Assembly: GCF_037974355.1 (NCBI RefSeq)
Contig: NZ_CP150235.1
Span: 1,488,001-1,552,000, forward strand
Reading direction: 5' to 3'
DNA: 64,000 bases
Source: Paenibacillus sp. FSL R5-0517
GTDB taxonomy: Bacteria; Bacillota; Bacilli; Paenibacillales; Paenibacillaceae
The notes under the pieces are model-generated. The model had not been told where the DNA came from and did not search any database. It saw only the letters and a list, made by a program, of their open reading frames with translations. The translations under genes were made by a program, and so were the position numbers. Below, piece by piece: positions 38,608 through 47,375 of the stretch (positions within the stretch are counted from its first letter, which is position 1; every line of letters begins with the position of its first letter).

Positions 38608-39828
38608 ATGAGTCAAATTACTGCTTTTGTAGGTGCATTGTTGATTGATGGACAAGGTGGAGAGCCTGTTTCCGATAGTGTGGTCCTGGTTGAGAACGGA
38701 AAATTCATAGCTGCGGGTGCGAAGGCGACCGTTCCAGTTCCGGAAAGTGCCAAGCTTGTTGATGTAACAGGCAAAACGGTGATGCCCGGATTAATTGATG
38801 CCCATGTCCACGTGCATGGAGCCAAAAACCTGAATATGGCTGCGGTGGCGCTCGAAGCCAATGAACTTCAGATGGGAAGAGCACTTCAGGATCTGCCGAA
38901 ACTGATCAACGCGGGCTTTACAACCGTCAGGGATGTAGGCAGCCACGTTGCTGTGTACATTCGTGATCTGATTAAGGAAGGTGTGGTGAAGGGGCCGCGA
39001 ATTAAAACATCCCGTCATATGCTCTCTCAGACGGGTGGACATGCAGATATTCATATGATTCCAACGGAACTGAATATGTTTACCGTGTGTGACGGCGTTC
39101 CCGAAGTGATTAAGGCAACACGTACGCAGTTCCGTGAAGGGGCAGATTTCATTAAAGTGTGTTCCACAGGCGGGGTGCTTTCGGAGAAAGATGACCCTCG
39201 CTGGTCGCAATTCCGCTTGGATGAGCTGAAGGCGATCGTGTATGAAGCGGAAGCGGTACAGTCATATGTGGCTGCACATGCGCAAGGTACACAGGGGATC
39301 AAAAATGCGCTGGAAGCGGGCGTGCGCACGATTGAACACGGAATCTACATTGATGAACAAGGTATTGGCATGATGCTGGATCAAAAGGCGGTTCTGGTTC
39401 CAACGTTGGCCATTGTACATCGGATTATCAAAGAAGGGCATAAATACGGTGTTCCCGAATTTGGCATCCGCAAAGCCAAAAGTGTATATCAGGAGCATAT
39501 TGAGAACATGATTATTGCACGTAAGGCAGGCGTAACCATTGCAGTAGGGACAGATTTCTGCACGTGTGCACCTGTTGAACATGGCGGGAATGCACTCGAA
39601 CTGCGATTGCTTGTGGAAGATGTTGGATTTACGCCGATGGAAGCGATTGTTGCTGCAACACGAGATGCAGCAAGAGCGATGCAGATGGAAGCGGAGATCG
39701 GCACGATTGAGCCGGGGAAAGCTGCTGATCTGCTGGTATTAAATATGAATCCGTTAACGGATATCGGACTGCTCGAAAACACAGAGAATATCGAACAGGT
39801 CTATTTATCAGGTGAACGCTTGAAATAA
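38608..39828 (+). CDS. Amidohydrolase-family metal-dependent hydrolase
   Basis: A 406-residue TIM-barrel amidohydrolase. The first metal motif is DAHVHVHG (near residue 63), with the probable carboxylated Lys in FIKVCSTGGV, then HAQG, IEHG and GTDF as later metal or active-site positions. The closest described groups by eye are prolidase-like Xaa-dipeptidases and imidazolonepropionase-like proteins; the substrate is undecided. GAGGTGGAG precedes ATG 38608. It is co-transcribed with a permease and faces a PucR-type regulator, which suggests uptake and cleavage of an N-containing compound. Confidence 0.85.
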   Translation: MSQITAFVGALLIDGQGGEPVSDSVVLVENGKFIAAGAKATVPVPESAKLVDVTGKTVMPGLIDAHVHVHGAKNLNMAAVALEANELQMGRALQDLPKLINAGFTTVRDVGSHVAVYIRDLIKEGVVKGPRIKTSRHMLSQTGGHADIHMIPTELNMFTVCDGVPEVIKATRTQFREGADFIKVCSTGGVLSEKDDPRWSQFRLDELKAIVYEAEAVQSYVAAHAQGTQGIKNALEAGVRTIEHGIYIDEQGIGMMLDQKAVLVPTLAIVHRIIKEGHKYGVPEFGIRKAKSVYQEHIENMIIARKAGVTIAVGTDFCTCAPVEHGGNALELRLLVEDVGFTPMEAIVAATRDAARAMQMEAEIGTIEPGKAADLLVLNMNPLTDIGLLENTENIEQVYLSGERLK

Positions 39829-39890
39829 GAAAGAGAAAGATGGTTCTGCGTGCACTGCACTGACAACATAGAGAATGGGGAGAAGCCACC

Positions 39891-41057
39891 ATGTTTAGTC
39901 AACCGATATATATCGCCACGGTATTACTTGTTATTTTAGCTATAGGGGAACTGGTTTCGATCTGGTCCAAAGCACGAATTCCTTCCTTGCTTGTGATTCT
40001 GATTGGATATTTGCTGCTGAACTGGGCGGGGTTATTTCCCAAAGGAGTAGTATCGAGCTCCGCTCTCACTGCGTTCGGGGCTCTCATGGTGGCTCCGCTG
40101 ATTGTACACATGGGCACATTAATACCACTGAAGTTAATACGTTCCCAATATAAAGCAATACTGATCTCTTTGTTTGCATCACTCACGGCGACAGGTCTTA
40201 TCCTGTTAATCGTATCACCGTTCTATGGTTATCCTACCGCTGTTGCCGGATCAAGTCCGGTTGTCGGTGGCATTATCTCATATCTAATCACAACGACGAA
40301 GTTGCAGGAGATGAACTTGGGGCATCTGATTACGATACCAGCCGTTATTCTGGGAATTCACTCTCTCGTGGGAATGCCGATTGCAACCAACATGCTGCGC
40401 AGATATGCGCTGAAACTACAGAAACAGGGTGCTTTTGAGAACAAGGTTGCAGGCGAATCCAATGTGAACATTAAAGAAGCGAATGCCAAAACATTCCTTC
40501 CACAACGTTTCCAAACCGCACCTATTCTGCTGTTGCTTTTGTTCATTATGGGCAGTCTCTCCATTTATCTAGGCAATGTAACCGGACTTAGCTACAGTAT
40601 CTGGGCTCTGTTGCTTGGGGTGCTAGGACATCTGATTGGACTATTCCCATCTCGTATTCTGGATAAAGCAAGTACATCGGGGATTGCCATGACAGGTCTG
40701 ATCGTAGTCGTGATGACAAGTATGGAGTCGATCACTTTCGATGCGGTGGTTAGTTCCATTATTCCGGTGTTATTCATTATCGCAATCGGTGTAGTTGGGG
40801 TGCTGATCGGTGGATTTGTCGGTTCCAAGCTGTTCAAATGGGACCCACTCAAAGGTCTGCCTGTAGCACTGACCGCACTATTCGGTTTTCCGGGGGACTA
40901 TATTATCTGTGAGGAAGTAAGCCGTTCGGTTGGACGTGATGAAAATGAACGCAAAGCCATCCTCGATGAGATTTTAACGCCAATGCTGGTGGGGGGATTC
41001 ACAACGGTCACAACAGCATCTGTGTTAATTGCGTCCATACTGATCAAGACACTTTAG
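39891..41057 (+). CDS. Multi-pass membrane permease of unknown specificity
   Basis: A 388-residue protein with about ten to eleven membrane helices and short loops. The symmetric feel of the glycine-rich segments GSSPVVGGIISYL and FGFPGDYIICEEV suggests an inverted-repeat transporter fold. I do not know a named family for it. GGGGAGAAG precedes ATG 39891, 62 nt after the amidohydrolase. By context it imports that enzyme's substrate. Confidence 0.7.
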   Translation: MFSQPIYIATVLLVILAIGELVSIWSKARIPSLLVILIGYLLLNWAGLFPKGVVSSSALTAFGALMVAPLIVHMGTLIPLKLIRSQYKAILISLFASLTATGLILLIVSPFYGYPTAVAGSSPVVGGIISYLITTTKLQEMNLGHLITIPAVILGIHSLVGMPIATNMLRRYALKLQKQGAFENKVAGESNVNIKEANAKTFLPQRFQTAPILLLLLFIMGSLSIYLGNVTGLSYSIWALLLGVLGHLIGLFPSRILDKASTSGIAMTGLIVVVMTSMESITFDAVVSSIIPVLFIIAIGVVGVLIGGFVGSKLFKWDPLKGLPVALTALFGFPGDYIICEEVSRSVGRDENERKAILDEILTPMLVGGFTTVTTASVLIASILIKTL

Positions 41058-41083
41058 AAAAATTGATGTTCTTTTCATCCCAA

Positions 41084-41197
41084 TTTCAGTTTCTATTAAG
41101 GTTACGGAGGTAAGATAAGTCTTGTAAACCCCTTCTCGTGTTAAATAGATGTGTGACTGGCCCTATCGGATTGTCCTCCGGTAGGGCACTTTTTTTC
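41084..41197 (+). ncRNA. Candidate small RNA: repeated 76-nt element plus terminator, copy 1
   Basis: 41084-41159 matches 46177-46252 with 5 differences in 76 nt and no gaps; the last about 40 nt (from TCTTGTAAACCCC to TGTGTGACTG) are identical. Right after it is a terminator, GCCCTATCGG (41160-41169) with CCGGTAGGGC (41178-41187) and a T run. It follows the permease stop and may be a 3' processed or independent RNA. Confidence 0.5.
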
Positions 41198-41272
41198 TTC
41201 CTTTGTGCGGTTGATGGTATGATAGATGAATACATAATGTGTAACCAACTCTAGTGATCGGAGGATTGCATA

Positions 41273-42208
41273 GTGGATCACAGCTTGCACCCGTTGTTTA
41301 AGCCGATTCAGATGAATGGAACGTATTCGAACAGTTATTATGTTGAGAAAATACCCGCCACCGGCTTAATGGCATATGTGGCCTGTTATTGGGAATCGGG
41401 ATCTCTTTCAAGCACACGCAGGGATGTTGCTAAGGGAGCAGGTCGAGATCAGTCGGTGATATCTGTACCTGCCCGAGTATTGCCTGATGGTTGCACGGAC
41501 ATGCTGATTACATATGATCACGTCCGTTCAAAGTACGCCTATGCATATTGTGGCAATTATACACAGCCATTCACTATACCTGAGCCATCTGATGATGGTC
41601 CTCCTGCTGGAGATTATACTTTTGGTGTCCGGTTCTTCCCAGGTGGAGCGCATATCTTCCATGGCATGCCTCTGGAGTGGTTTACGGATAAGCGAGTTGC
41701 CCTTCAGGAATGTTGGCCGGAGGGGCTGAACGAGCTTCAGGAACGGATGGCTGAAACGAATAGTTTTGCAGAACGGGTAGAGGTCATGAACGCATATTTG
41801 AATCCGTTGTCCGTGCAGACCAGCACATCTGAGAACGATCTGATGAAAAACGTGTTGCACAGTATTTTTATAGATGGGGGACGTATGAGTGTCCAGGAGC
41901 TGGCAATGCGTGAAGTGATCAGTGAACGGCAGTTGCATCGCAGATTCTCGGAATGGGTCGGAATCAGCCCCAAACGATTCAGCGAGGTGGTTCGTTTTCA
42001 TCGTGTACTGAGCGATATTCATCAGGGGTACACGGCAGACTGGGCCATGCTTGCCCAGAATCATGGTTTTTTTGACCAAGCCCATCTGATTCGGCAATTT
42101 CGCAAGTTTTATGGAGAGACTCCGTTGACGGCAGCCAGAGAGCATGGCAGGATGTTGTCCGATTTGTACAATAGATCTGTAGAGTCTTCAGTTATACTAA
42201 GATCATGA
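41273..42208 (+). CDS. AraC-family regulator with DUF6597-type N-terminus
   Basis: A 311-residue regulator. The N-terminal half (PATGLMAYVACYWES, VLPDGCTDMLITY, FGVRFFPGGA) is the DUF6597-type sensing domain; the C-terminal half is an AraC helix-turn-helix (VISERQLHRRFSEWVGISPKRF, NHGFFDQAHLIRQFRKFYGETP). GTG 41273 follows CGGAGGA. The DinB-like gene begins 31 nt later, so it is probably in the same operon. Confidence 0.85.
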   Translation: MDHSLHPLFKPIQMNGTYSNSYYVEKIPATGLMAYVACYWESGSLSSTRRDVAKGAGRDQSVISVPARVLPDGCTDMLITYDHVRSKYAYAYCGNYTQPFTIPEPSDDGPPAGDYTFGVRFFPGGAHIFHGMPLEWFTDKRVALQECWPEGLNELQERMAETNSFAERVEVMNAYLNPLSVQTSTSENDLMKNVLHSIFIDGGRMSVQELAMREVISERQLHRRFSEWVGISPKRFSEVVRFHRVLSDIHQGYTADWAMLAQNHGFFDQAHLIRQFRKFYGETPLTAAREHGRMLSDLYNRSVESSVILRS

Positions 42209-42239
42209 GTGAGAATAAAAGATAAGGGAGACATCATAT

Positions 42240-42728
42240 ATGAATGGAACATTGCAGATTCGGGATCATTTGTTAACTGAACTGGAAACAGGAGTACGGA
42301 CAGGGGCTTCGTTAATTCGATTGATCCGTCCGGAGGATTGGTCGTATCGTCCACAGGAGAATATGCGTTCATTGGTGGAGCTTGTACATCATTTTATCCA
42401 GATTACCGCATCGGACCTTGCCATCATGCAGGAAAAAGATGAAGCTGAGGTTGGACTCGTAGAGAATAGCCTGTTGGGGATTCAGGATATCGAGAAGCTT
42501 GAAGCAACATTGTGGAGTAATTTCGAATCCTACAAAGCCTATATCACGGGATTAAACGAAGAAGATTATCTGAACCGCTCTACCAAAGCTTTCTATATGG
42601 AACACGGTCACTTGCAGGCACAATGGCAGATTGAAACGTTAACGCATGTATTCCATCACCGCTCGCAGCTCTATAATTATCTGAAGCAGCAGGGCCATGA
42701 ATTAAATTTCTTCATGCTGTATGCGTAG
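42240..42728 (+). CDS. DinB-family protein
   Basis: A 162-residue four-helix-bundle DinB/YfiT-type protein. Candidate metal ligands are the His in LVHHFIQ and the His pair in HVFHHRSQLYNYL. In this family a metal site supports thiol-dependent transferases, but activity is usually unknown. AAGGGAGA precedes ATG 42240. It follows an AraC regulator in a likely operon and ends at a terminator. Confidence 0.82.
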   Translation: MNGTLQIRDHLLTELETGVRTGASLIRLIRPEDWSYRPQENMRSLVELVHHFIQITASDLAIMQEKDEAEVGLVENSLLGIQDIEKLEATLWSNFESYKAYITGLNEEDYLNRSTKAFYMEHGHLQAQWQIETLTHVFHHRSQLYNYLKQQGHELNFFMLYA

Positions 42729-42757
42729 TTAAATCTGTAATATTAAAGTAAGAGTAG

Positions 42758-42792
42758 TTGGCTCCATCGGACGTTCCGGTGGGGCTTTTGGC
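42758..42792 (+). terminator. Terminator after the DinB-like gene
   Basis: GGCTCCATCGG pairs with CCGGTGGGGC with wobble pairs and is followed by TTTT. Confidence 0.7.
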
Positions 42793-42916
42793 GTACAGTG
42801 GTCTATTAATCTATGAAGTCTATCAAAAATGGACACTATGACAAGGGTAATTCACCGTTGCTTTAATAGATTTCAAGCATAGAATACCGTATCAAAGCAA
42901 AAGGAGGTGATTTCAA

Positions 42917-43204
42917 ATGGCCATCCTTTTACCGCAACAGATTTACAATCTGGATCCAAGTGTGGGCAAGTCGTATTACGAAGATCTGACTGGAGGAACC
43001 AATGCGAGTATTACGGTTAATAACTTTGGTCCGTTCGCAGTTGACCTGGTTGTTACTCGTGTGAATGCACCGGTAATCACGTATTTGATCCCTGCTGGCA
43101 ACAGCCTTACACTGTCTGTAGATTTGCTGCTCGTCGCTGCGTTATTGACCAGTGCAGCTGGTGCATCTACGGGTACGATTCAAATTGCAACATCTGATTT
43201 CTAA
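42917..43204 (+). CDS. Small beta-rich hypothetical protein
   Basis: A 95-residue protein with no signal peptide. The pattern of alternating hydrophobic residues (ASITVNNFGPFAVDLVVTRV, then SLTLSVDLLLVAALLTSAAG) suggests a small beta-sandwich with a hydrophobic patch. AAAGGAGGTGATTT before ATG 42917 is an almost ideal ribosome site. CATAGAATA at 42878-42886 fits a sigma-K/E -10 but has no matching -35. It resembles in style, not in sequence, the spore-surface-like pair at 44.4-46.0 kb. Confidence 0.6.
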   Translation: MAILLPQQIYNLDPSVGKSYYEDLTGGTNASITVNNFGPFAVDLVVTRVNAPVITYLIPAGNSLTLSVDLLLVAALLTSAAGASTGTIQIATSDF

Positions 43205-43223
43205 TGATGTAATGTACTTGTTG

Positions 43224-43260
43224 AACCTCTGTCGGACATCTTGTCGACAGGGTTTTTTTC
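43224..43260 (+). terminator. Terminator
   Basis: AACC...TGTCG pairs with CGACA.GGTT around an 8-10 nt loop and is followed by a long T run. Confidence 0.65.
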
Positions 43261-43354
43261 TTTTTTTTGATGAATAAACATAGATTTAAAGTAATATGGA
43301 CTATATAAGTTCAAATAATGAACTAATTTTTCTTCAAGAAAGAAGGTGAGAATC

Positions 43355-43717
43355 TTGGTTATGAAAGCACTCTTAAGAGGTGGAATACCATTCGTCATTA
43401 TGAGCGTTATTGCTCTATTACTTTATTCTCAAGGGAAGTTTTCTGATGCTAAAGGTACATTTGTTGCAAGCCTAATCGCTCTTTTTATCGGTGCTGCATC
43501 CGTTATCTATAACATAGAACATTGGAGTTTGACTAAACAAAGCGCTGTTCATTTTATGGTGATGGTTGTAACAATTTATCCTATCCTTATATTAAGTGGC
43601 TGGTTTACGATTACATCTGTAGCCGATGCATTTATAATTTTTTTGATTTTTATTTTTGTTGGGCTCATTCTATGGTCTGCACTGTTTGCGTTAGCCAAAA
43701 TTTTTTCTTGGTCATAA
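43355..43717 (+). CDS. DUF3021-like four-helix membrane protein
   Basis: A 120-residue protein of four membrane helices (GGIPFVIMSVIALLLY, FVASLIALFIGAASVIY, HFMVMVVTIYPILIL, AFIIFLIFIFVGLILW), the size and layout of DUF3021 proteins. Those usually sit beside a LytTR regulator, which is absent here. GAAGGTG is best spaced to TTG 43355; ATG 43361 is possible. Confidence 0.6.
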   Translation: MVMKALLRGGIPFVIMSVIALLLYSQGKFSDAKGTFVASLIALFIGAASVIYNIEHWSLTKQSAVHFMVMVVTIYPILILSGWFTITSVADAFIIFLIFIFVGLILWSALFALAKIFSWS

Positions 43718-43844
43718 TAAATGCGTATTACCTTTAAACTTTAGTAGTGCTTTATACAGGTTTGTTTACTTTGGCAGTTATTCGATTAATTTAAGGTATA
43801 GACGGCACACAGTCTTGTGTTGGCATACAGGAGGTTAGTCGATA

Positions 43845-44363
43845 ATGAACAGAACCATTTTATTTGAAACCGAACGGCTGGAGTGTGCCACGTGGAACGA
43901 AGGGGATCGTGCACTGGCATTTGCGCTTTGGGGTGATCATGAGGTTGCCAAATGGATTAGCAGCAATGGATCATTGAGTGAGGATGAAGTAGAAGCGAGA
44001 TTAACACAGGAGATTCAAAGGCAACAGGAAGCGGGGGTGCAGTATTGGCCTTTCTTTGAGAAAGAGTCGGAGGTGTTTGTTGGTTGCTGCGGTCTGCGTC
44101 CGTATTCGCCAGAAGAGGATATCTATGAACTGGGATTTCATCTAACCCGGGATCACTGGGGGAAAGGGTATGCGCAGGAAGCTGCACAGGCGGTGATTGA
44201 TTATGCGTTTGACGAAAAGAACGTGAAGGCACTGTTTGCCGGACATCATCCGGATAATGAAGTGTCACGTCATATCTTGATCAAGCTGGGATTCGAGTAT
44301 ACAGGTGATGAACGCTATGAACCCACCGGAAATATGCATCCATCATATATGCTGCGAAAATAA
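43845..44363 (+). CDS. GNAT N-acetyltransferase (RimJ/RimL type)
   Basis: A 172-residue acetyltransferase. The start FETERLECATWNEGD, the acetyl-CoA region ELGFHLTRDHWGKGYAQEAA and NEVSRHILIKLGFEYTGDE fit the RimJ/RimL/YdaF branch. The substrate, protein or small molecule, is unknown. AGGAGG precedes ATG 43845. It converges on the beta-helix protein gene. Confidence 0.85.
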   Translation: MNRTILFETERLECATWNEGDRALAFALWGDHEVAKWISSNGSLSEDEVEARLTQEIQRQQEAGVQYWPFFEKESEVFVGCCGLRPYSPEEDIYELGFHLTRDHWGKGYAQEAAQAVIDYAFDEKNVKALFAGHHPDNEVSRHILIKLGFEYTGDERYEPTGNMHPSYMLRK

Positions 44364-44398
44364 GAAACCCCTGACCAATGGAGGACAGGGATGGTTTG

Positions 44399-45643
44399 TT
44401 AGGCGATGCTGAATAATACGGTTTTGGTTCCCACAAGTGTAGAGCCGCTGTTCACAAAATAATAGTTGGAGGCGGTATCCAGTGTTAAAGGTCCTGTCCA
44501 GGTAATCGTCCCAAATTGACTGCTGAATATGCCTGTTGGCGGGACGTCACTCAAGGCGAGTGTAACTGTCACATTGCCATTCATTGTGGAATTGGTAATG
44601 TGAGAGTATCCTCTAACGTTAATGATACTGTCTGACACACTGTCTACCATACGTTGAATATTCAAACCGGTATGGACCATGGTGTTGATGCGACTGTGAT
44701 ACAGGTACGTGTTCAGATTGCCCATATGACCGGATTGTACGATATTACCCACGACTCTGGCATTGAGCAGTTGAAACTCAATGGTTGTGAACGGGTCAAC
44801 CGGAGCAACGTTCTGGAAAATGACATCACCGCTTATAATGGCCCCGTCAGTATAGTTGGTGTGTGTGCTGACGGACGTGCCGTCATTAAACGTTCCTATG
44901 ACCGTAACAGGACGAGCATCAAAAGCAGGTCCTTGAACCAGATAGACATCTTCTGCAGCCTGGCTCGTTTGGATCGTGACGTTGCGGGGGATGGAAGAAG
45001 CAAAGTTGGCCAGATCAGAGTTGCCCAGTTGCCATGGACCTAGACCCAGAAGCTGCACATGCCTTGCTGGTGGAATGACAATATCCTCATTGAAGGATGA
45101 ATTGCCAGCAATGAGAATAATTAGACGGGCTCTCATGCCAAAAGTAACCGCAAGTGGACTATTTGTCGCTGCATCAATAGCAGCCTGGAGAGAATTAAAG
45201 GGATCAAAAGGTGATCCGGTGCCCGGTCCTGGAGCACTCGAATCAGCCCAGTAGATCGTCTGTCCCCACTCGAAGTTGGGAGTTCCGCCTTCAGCACCAA
45301 GTAACTCAGAAGTTACCAGTCGGTGGGCAGCGACCAATTGTCCAGTGTTATTTTTACCCCACATGGAAACGTCGGTTGAGCTTTCTGCCAAGCCGCTGGT
45401 AGTGAAAACAAACTCAAAGCCATCCAGGTTTGCAAAATAACTTTTGGTGAAGACTTCATTGGGAGCAAGTGAGATGGATTCCAGTACATACAAGGTTCGC
45501 GTTCCGTTCAGCGCATATCCTTCGATTAGAACAGTTGAGGCGTTGACTGGATCTTCGTTATCAATTTTGATAGTAACCGATTGGGTGAGTCTTGATCCGG
45601 CTACCAGGTTGTTCTCAATGGGACCAGATGAGATTGTGGCCAT
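44399..45643 (-). CDS. Two-part protein: paralogous beta domain plus putative beta-helix
   Basis: A 414-residue protein I do not recognise. Residues about 1-115 closely resemble the whole preceding protein (GPIENNL, TIKIDNEDPVNAS, EGYALNGTRTLYV, WGKNNTGQLVAAHR). Residues about 135-400 look like a right-handed parallel beta-helix of pectin-lyase type (IYWADSSAPGPGTGSPFDPF, LQAAIDAATN, repeated short beta segments, Asn-rich turns). No signal peptide is present. ATG 45643 has AAAGGGGG upstream. A sigma-K-like promoter before the operon suggests spore coat or exosporium. Confidence 0.6.
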   Translation of the reverse strand: MATISSGPIENNLVAGSRLTQSVTIKIDNEDPVNASTVLIEGYALNGTRTLYVLESISLAPNEVFTKSYFANLDGFEFVFTTSGLAESSTDVSMWGKNNTGQLVAAHRLVTSELLGAEGGTPNFEWGQTIYWADSSAPGPGTGSPFDPFNSLQAAIDAATNSPLAVTFGMRARLIILIAGNSSFNEDIVIPPARHVQLLGLGPWQLGNSDLANFASSIPRNVTIQTSQAAEDVYLVQGPAFDARPVTVIGTFNDGTSVSTHTNYTDGAIISGDVIFQNVAPVDPFTTIEFQLLNARVVGNIVQSGHMGNLNTYLYHSRINTMVHTGLNIQRMVDSVSDSIINVRGYSHITNSTMNGNVTVTLALSDVPPTGIFSSQFGTITWTGPLTLDTASNYYFVNSGSTLVGTKTVLFSIA

Positions 45644-45657
45644 TTTTTTTCCCCCTT

Positions 45658-46008
45658 TTATAGAGATAGTTCTTTTGAAACAATGCGGTGTGCGGTGACG
45701 ATTTGCCCAGTGTTGTTTTTGCCCCATACTGAAATTTCGGTTAGCGCAGCCGCACCTCCACCCGTGGTAAATACATATTCGTATCCATCCAGGTTGGCGT
45801 AATAGGTTTGGGAGAAGACTTGTCCGGGATTCAGATTGACCGATTGTTGAACATACAATGTCCGCGTTCCATTTAGAGAATAACCTTCAATGAGTATATT
45901 GGATGTATTAATGGAATCAGTGTTGACCATTTTGATGGTGACTTGTTGCGTAGGCCTGCTGCCACCAGAGAGGTTATTCTCGATTGGCCCGGTAGAAAGA
46001 ACTGCCAT
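45658..46008 (-). CDS. Small beta-rich protein, single-domain paralog of its neighbour
   Basis: A 116-residue protein matching the first domain of the next gene over its whole length; most aligned residues are identical or similar (GPIENNL, EGYSLNGTRTLYV, YANLDGYEYVFTT, WGKNNTGQIVTAHR). No signal peptide. AAAAGGAGATG precedes ATG 46008. The downstream gene starts 14 nt after its stop. Likely a spore outer-layer structural protein, inferred from the promoter and composition. Confidence 0.6.
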   Translation of the reverse strand: MAVLSTGPIENNLSGGSRPTQQVTIKMVNTDSINTSNILIEGYSLNGTRTLYVQQSVNLNPGQVFSQTYYANLDGYEYVFTTGGGAAALTEISVWGKNNTGQIVTAHRIVSKELSL

Positions 46009-46056
46009 AGGTTCATCTCCTTTTTTATGAATGTCTTTTCCTGAGAAAAGCTAGAA

Positions 46057-46084
46057 TAGCATATGCTAGAATATACAAAATAGT
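46057..46084 (-). promoter_or_regulatory. Sigma-K-like promoter
   Basis: On the minus strand AC (46083-46084), a 17-nt spacer and CATATGCTA (46057-46065) fit the sigma-K consensus AC-N17-CATANNNTA. It reads into the beta-rich paralog pair 49 nt downstream. The -10 is within the palindrome TAGCATATGCTA (46057-46068). Confidence 0.5.
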
Positions 46085-46176
46085 TTGGACTGAGAGACAT
46101 ATGTACTGAAAGTAAAGAAGATACTGAACCCCAGTCTCAAGAGAGGATGTATGTTTTCATGCTTTTTTTATTTCGC

Positions 46177-46285
46177 TTTCAGCTTCTATTAAGGTAGCGG
46201 AGGTATGATAACTCTTGTAAACCCCTTCTCGTGTTAAATAGATGTGTGACTGACCCCGCCGGGCGCCGGCGGGGTATTTTTTTGT
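46177..46285 (+). ncRNA. Candidate small RNA: repeated 76-nt element plus terminator, copy 2
   Basis: 46177-46252 is the second copy of the 41084 element. It runs directly into a different terminator, ACCCCGCCGGC with GCCGGCGGGGT and a T run. Here TATGAT (46204-46209) might act as a -10. No coding gene precedes it on the plus strand, which favours an independent transcript. Confidence 0.55.
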
Positions 46286-46297
46286 TTTATTTTCAAA

Positions 46298-46376
46298 TAA
46301 ACAAAACTAAACAAAAATAAATAAAAGATTATTTCTTTGTTTGTTATTGACTACCAAAGATAAACAAAGGTATAAT
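46298..46376 (+). promoter_or_regulatory. rhaD promoter with phased operator repeats
   Basis: TTGACT (46347-46352), an 18-nt spacer and TATAAT (46371-46376). Upstream, TAAACAAA occurs at 46298 and 46308 and TAAATAAA at 46318, exactly 10 bp apart. CTTTGTTT (46336-46343) and AAACAAAG (46362-46369) form an inverted repeat around the -35. The same half-site used in both ways suggests one regulator binding cooperatively. Confidence 0.6.
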
Positions 46377-46445
46377 GAATGTGAAAAAAGGAACTTACTA
46401 TGTACGTGGCAAGCATATGATTTTTAATATAAGGAGAGATTGATC

Positions 46446-47291
46446 ATGAACGTGACCCTTACCAACGCCAACACACAGGCTGCAGGTTTCGATATTCCAT
46501 TTGTTCGAGAGATGGCGGAGATTACACAACATATGTGGAAGAATGGCTGGGATGAGCGCAATGGAGGCAATGTCAGCTATCTGCTGGAGGAAGAGGAAGT
46601 AGCACCATATATCGATATCCATCATGTGATCCGCAAGATCAAACCAGCATTTTCGGTGCAGGAGCTGGCAGGCAAGTATTTTATCGTGACAGCATCGGGT
46701 AAATATTTCAAAAATGTACTCGCTGATCCGGAGAGTAATCTAGGGTTGCTGCGTGTATCGCAAGATGGACAGGAGCTGGAAGTGCTCTGGGGATTGAAGT
46801 CGGGGGCGAATCCAACCAGTGAATTACCTACACATTTTATGAGCCATATTGAACGTTTGAAATTGGACCCGAACCATCGGGTGGTCATGCACAACCATGC
46901 CACTCATGTATTGGCCATGACGTTTATCCACGAATTGGATGAGGCCAGATTTACGAAGACCCTCTGGCAGATGTGCACCGAGTGTGTAGTTGTATTCCCG
47001 GATGGCATTGGCATTATTCCATGGATGATTCCTGGATCGAACGAGATAGGCCGCGAAACGGCGGAGAAAATGAAAGAATACCACGCGGTCATCTGGCCGC
47101 AACATGGCATCTTTGGAACAGGTACAACGATTGACGAGGCTTTTGGTCTGATTGAGACGATTGAGAAGGCAGCCCAAGTGTATATGCTGGTTGCTGGTCA
47201 CGAGATCCGGCAGAGAATTACGGATGAGCAGCTGATCACCCTGGCGCAAGCGTTTGGCGTAACCCCTCGTCTCGGCATTTTGGACAGCTAA
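46446..47291 (+). CDS. rhaD: Rhamnulose-1-phosphate aldolase
   Basis: A 281-residue class II (zinc) aldolase that splits L-rhamnulose 1-phosphate into dihydroxyacetone phosphate and L-lactaldehyde. [15 protein letters not shown] is the RhaD signature; the Zn ligands are in HNHATHV and WPQHGIF, and the catalytic Glu is in TSELPTH. AAGGAGAGA fits ATG 46446. No rhaA, rhaB or rhamnose transporter gene adjoins it. Its promoter has a set of A-rich operator repeats. Confidence 0.93.
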   Translation: MNVTLTNANTQAAGFDIPFVREMAEITQHMWKNGWDERNGGNVSYLLEEEEVAPYIDIHHVIRKIKPAFSVQELAGKYFIVTASGKYFKNVLADPESNLGLLRVSQDGQELEVLWGLKSGANPTSELPTHFMSHIERLKLDPNHRVVMHNHATHVLAMTFIHELDEARFTKTLWQMCTECVVVFPDGIGIIPWMIPGSNEIGRETAEKMKEYHAVIWPQHGIFGTGTTIDEAFGLIETIEKAAQVYMLVAGHEIRQRITDEQLITLAQAFGVTPRLGILDS

Positions 47292-47375
47292 AGAGAAGCT
47301 TAATAAGGAAGCTGCACAGGTCTGGACAAGGCAGATGCAGGGAAATTACATTGCTGTACAGTCAACGCATAGATC

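Noticed and set aside
41144..41195. Short peptide ORF reading through the terminator of the first 76-nt copy
   Set aside because: The frame from the ATG at 41149 is cut after three codons in the second copy, so it is not conserved.
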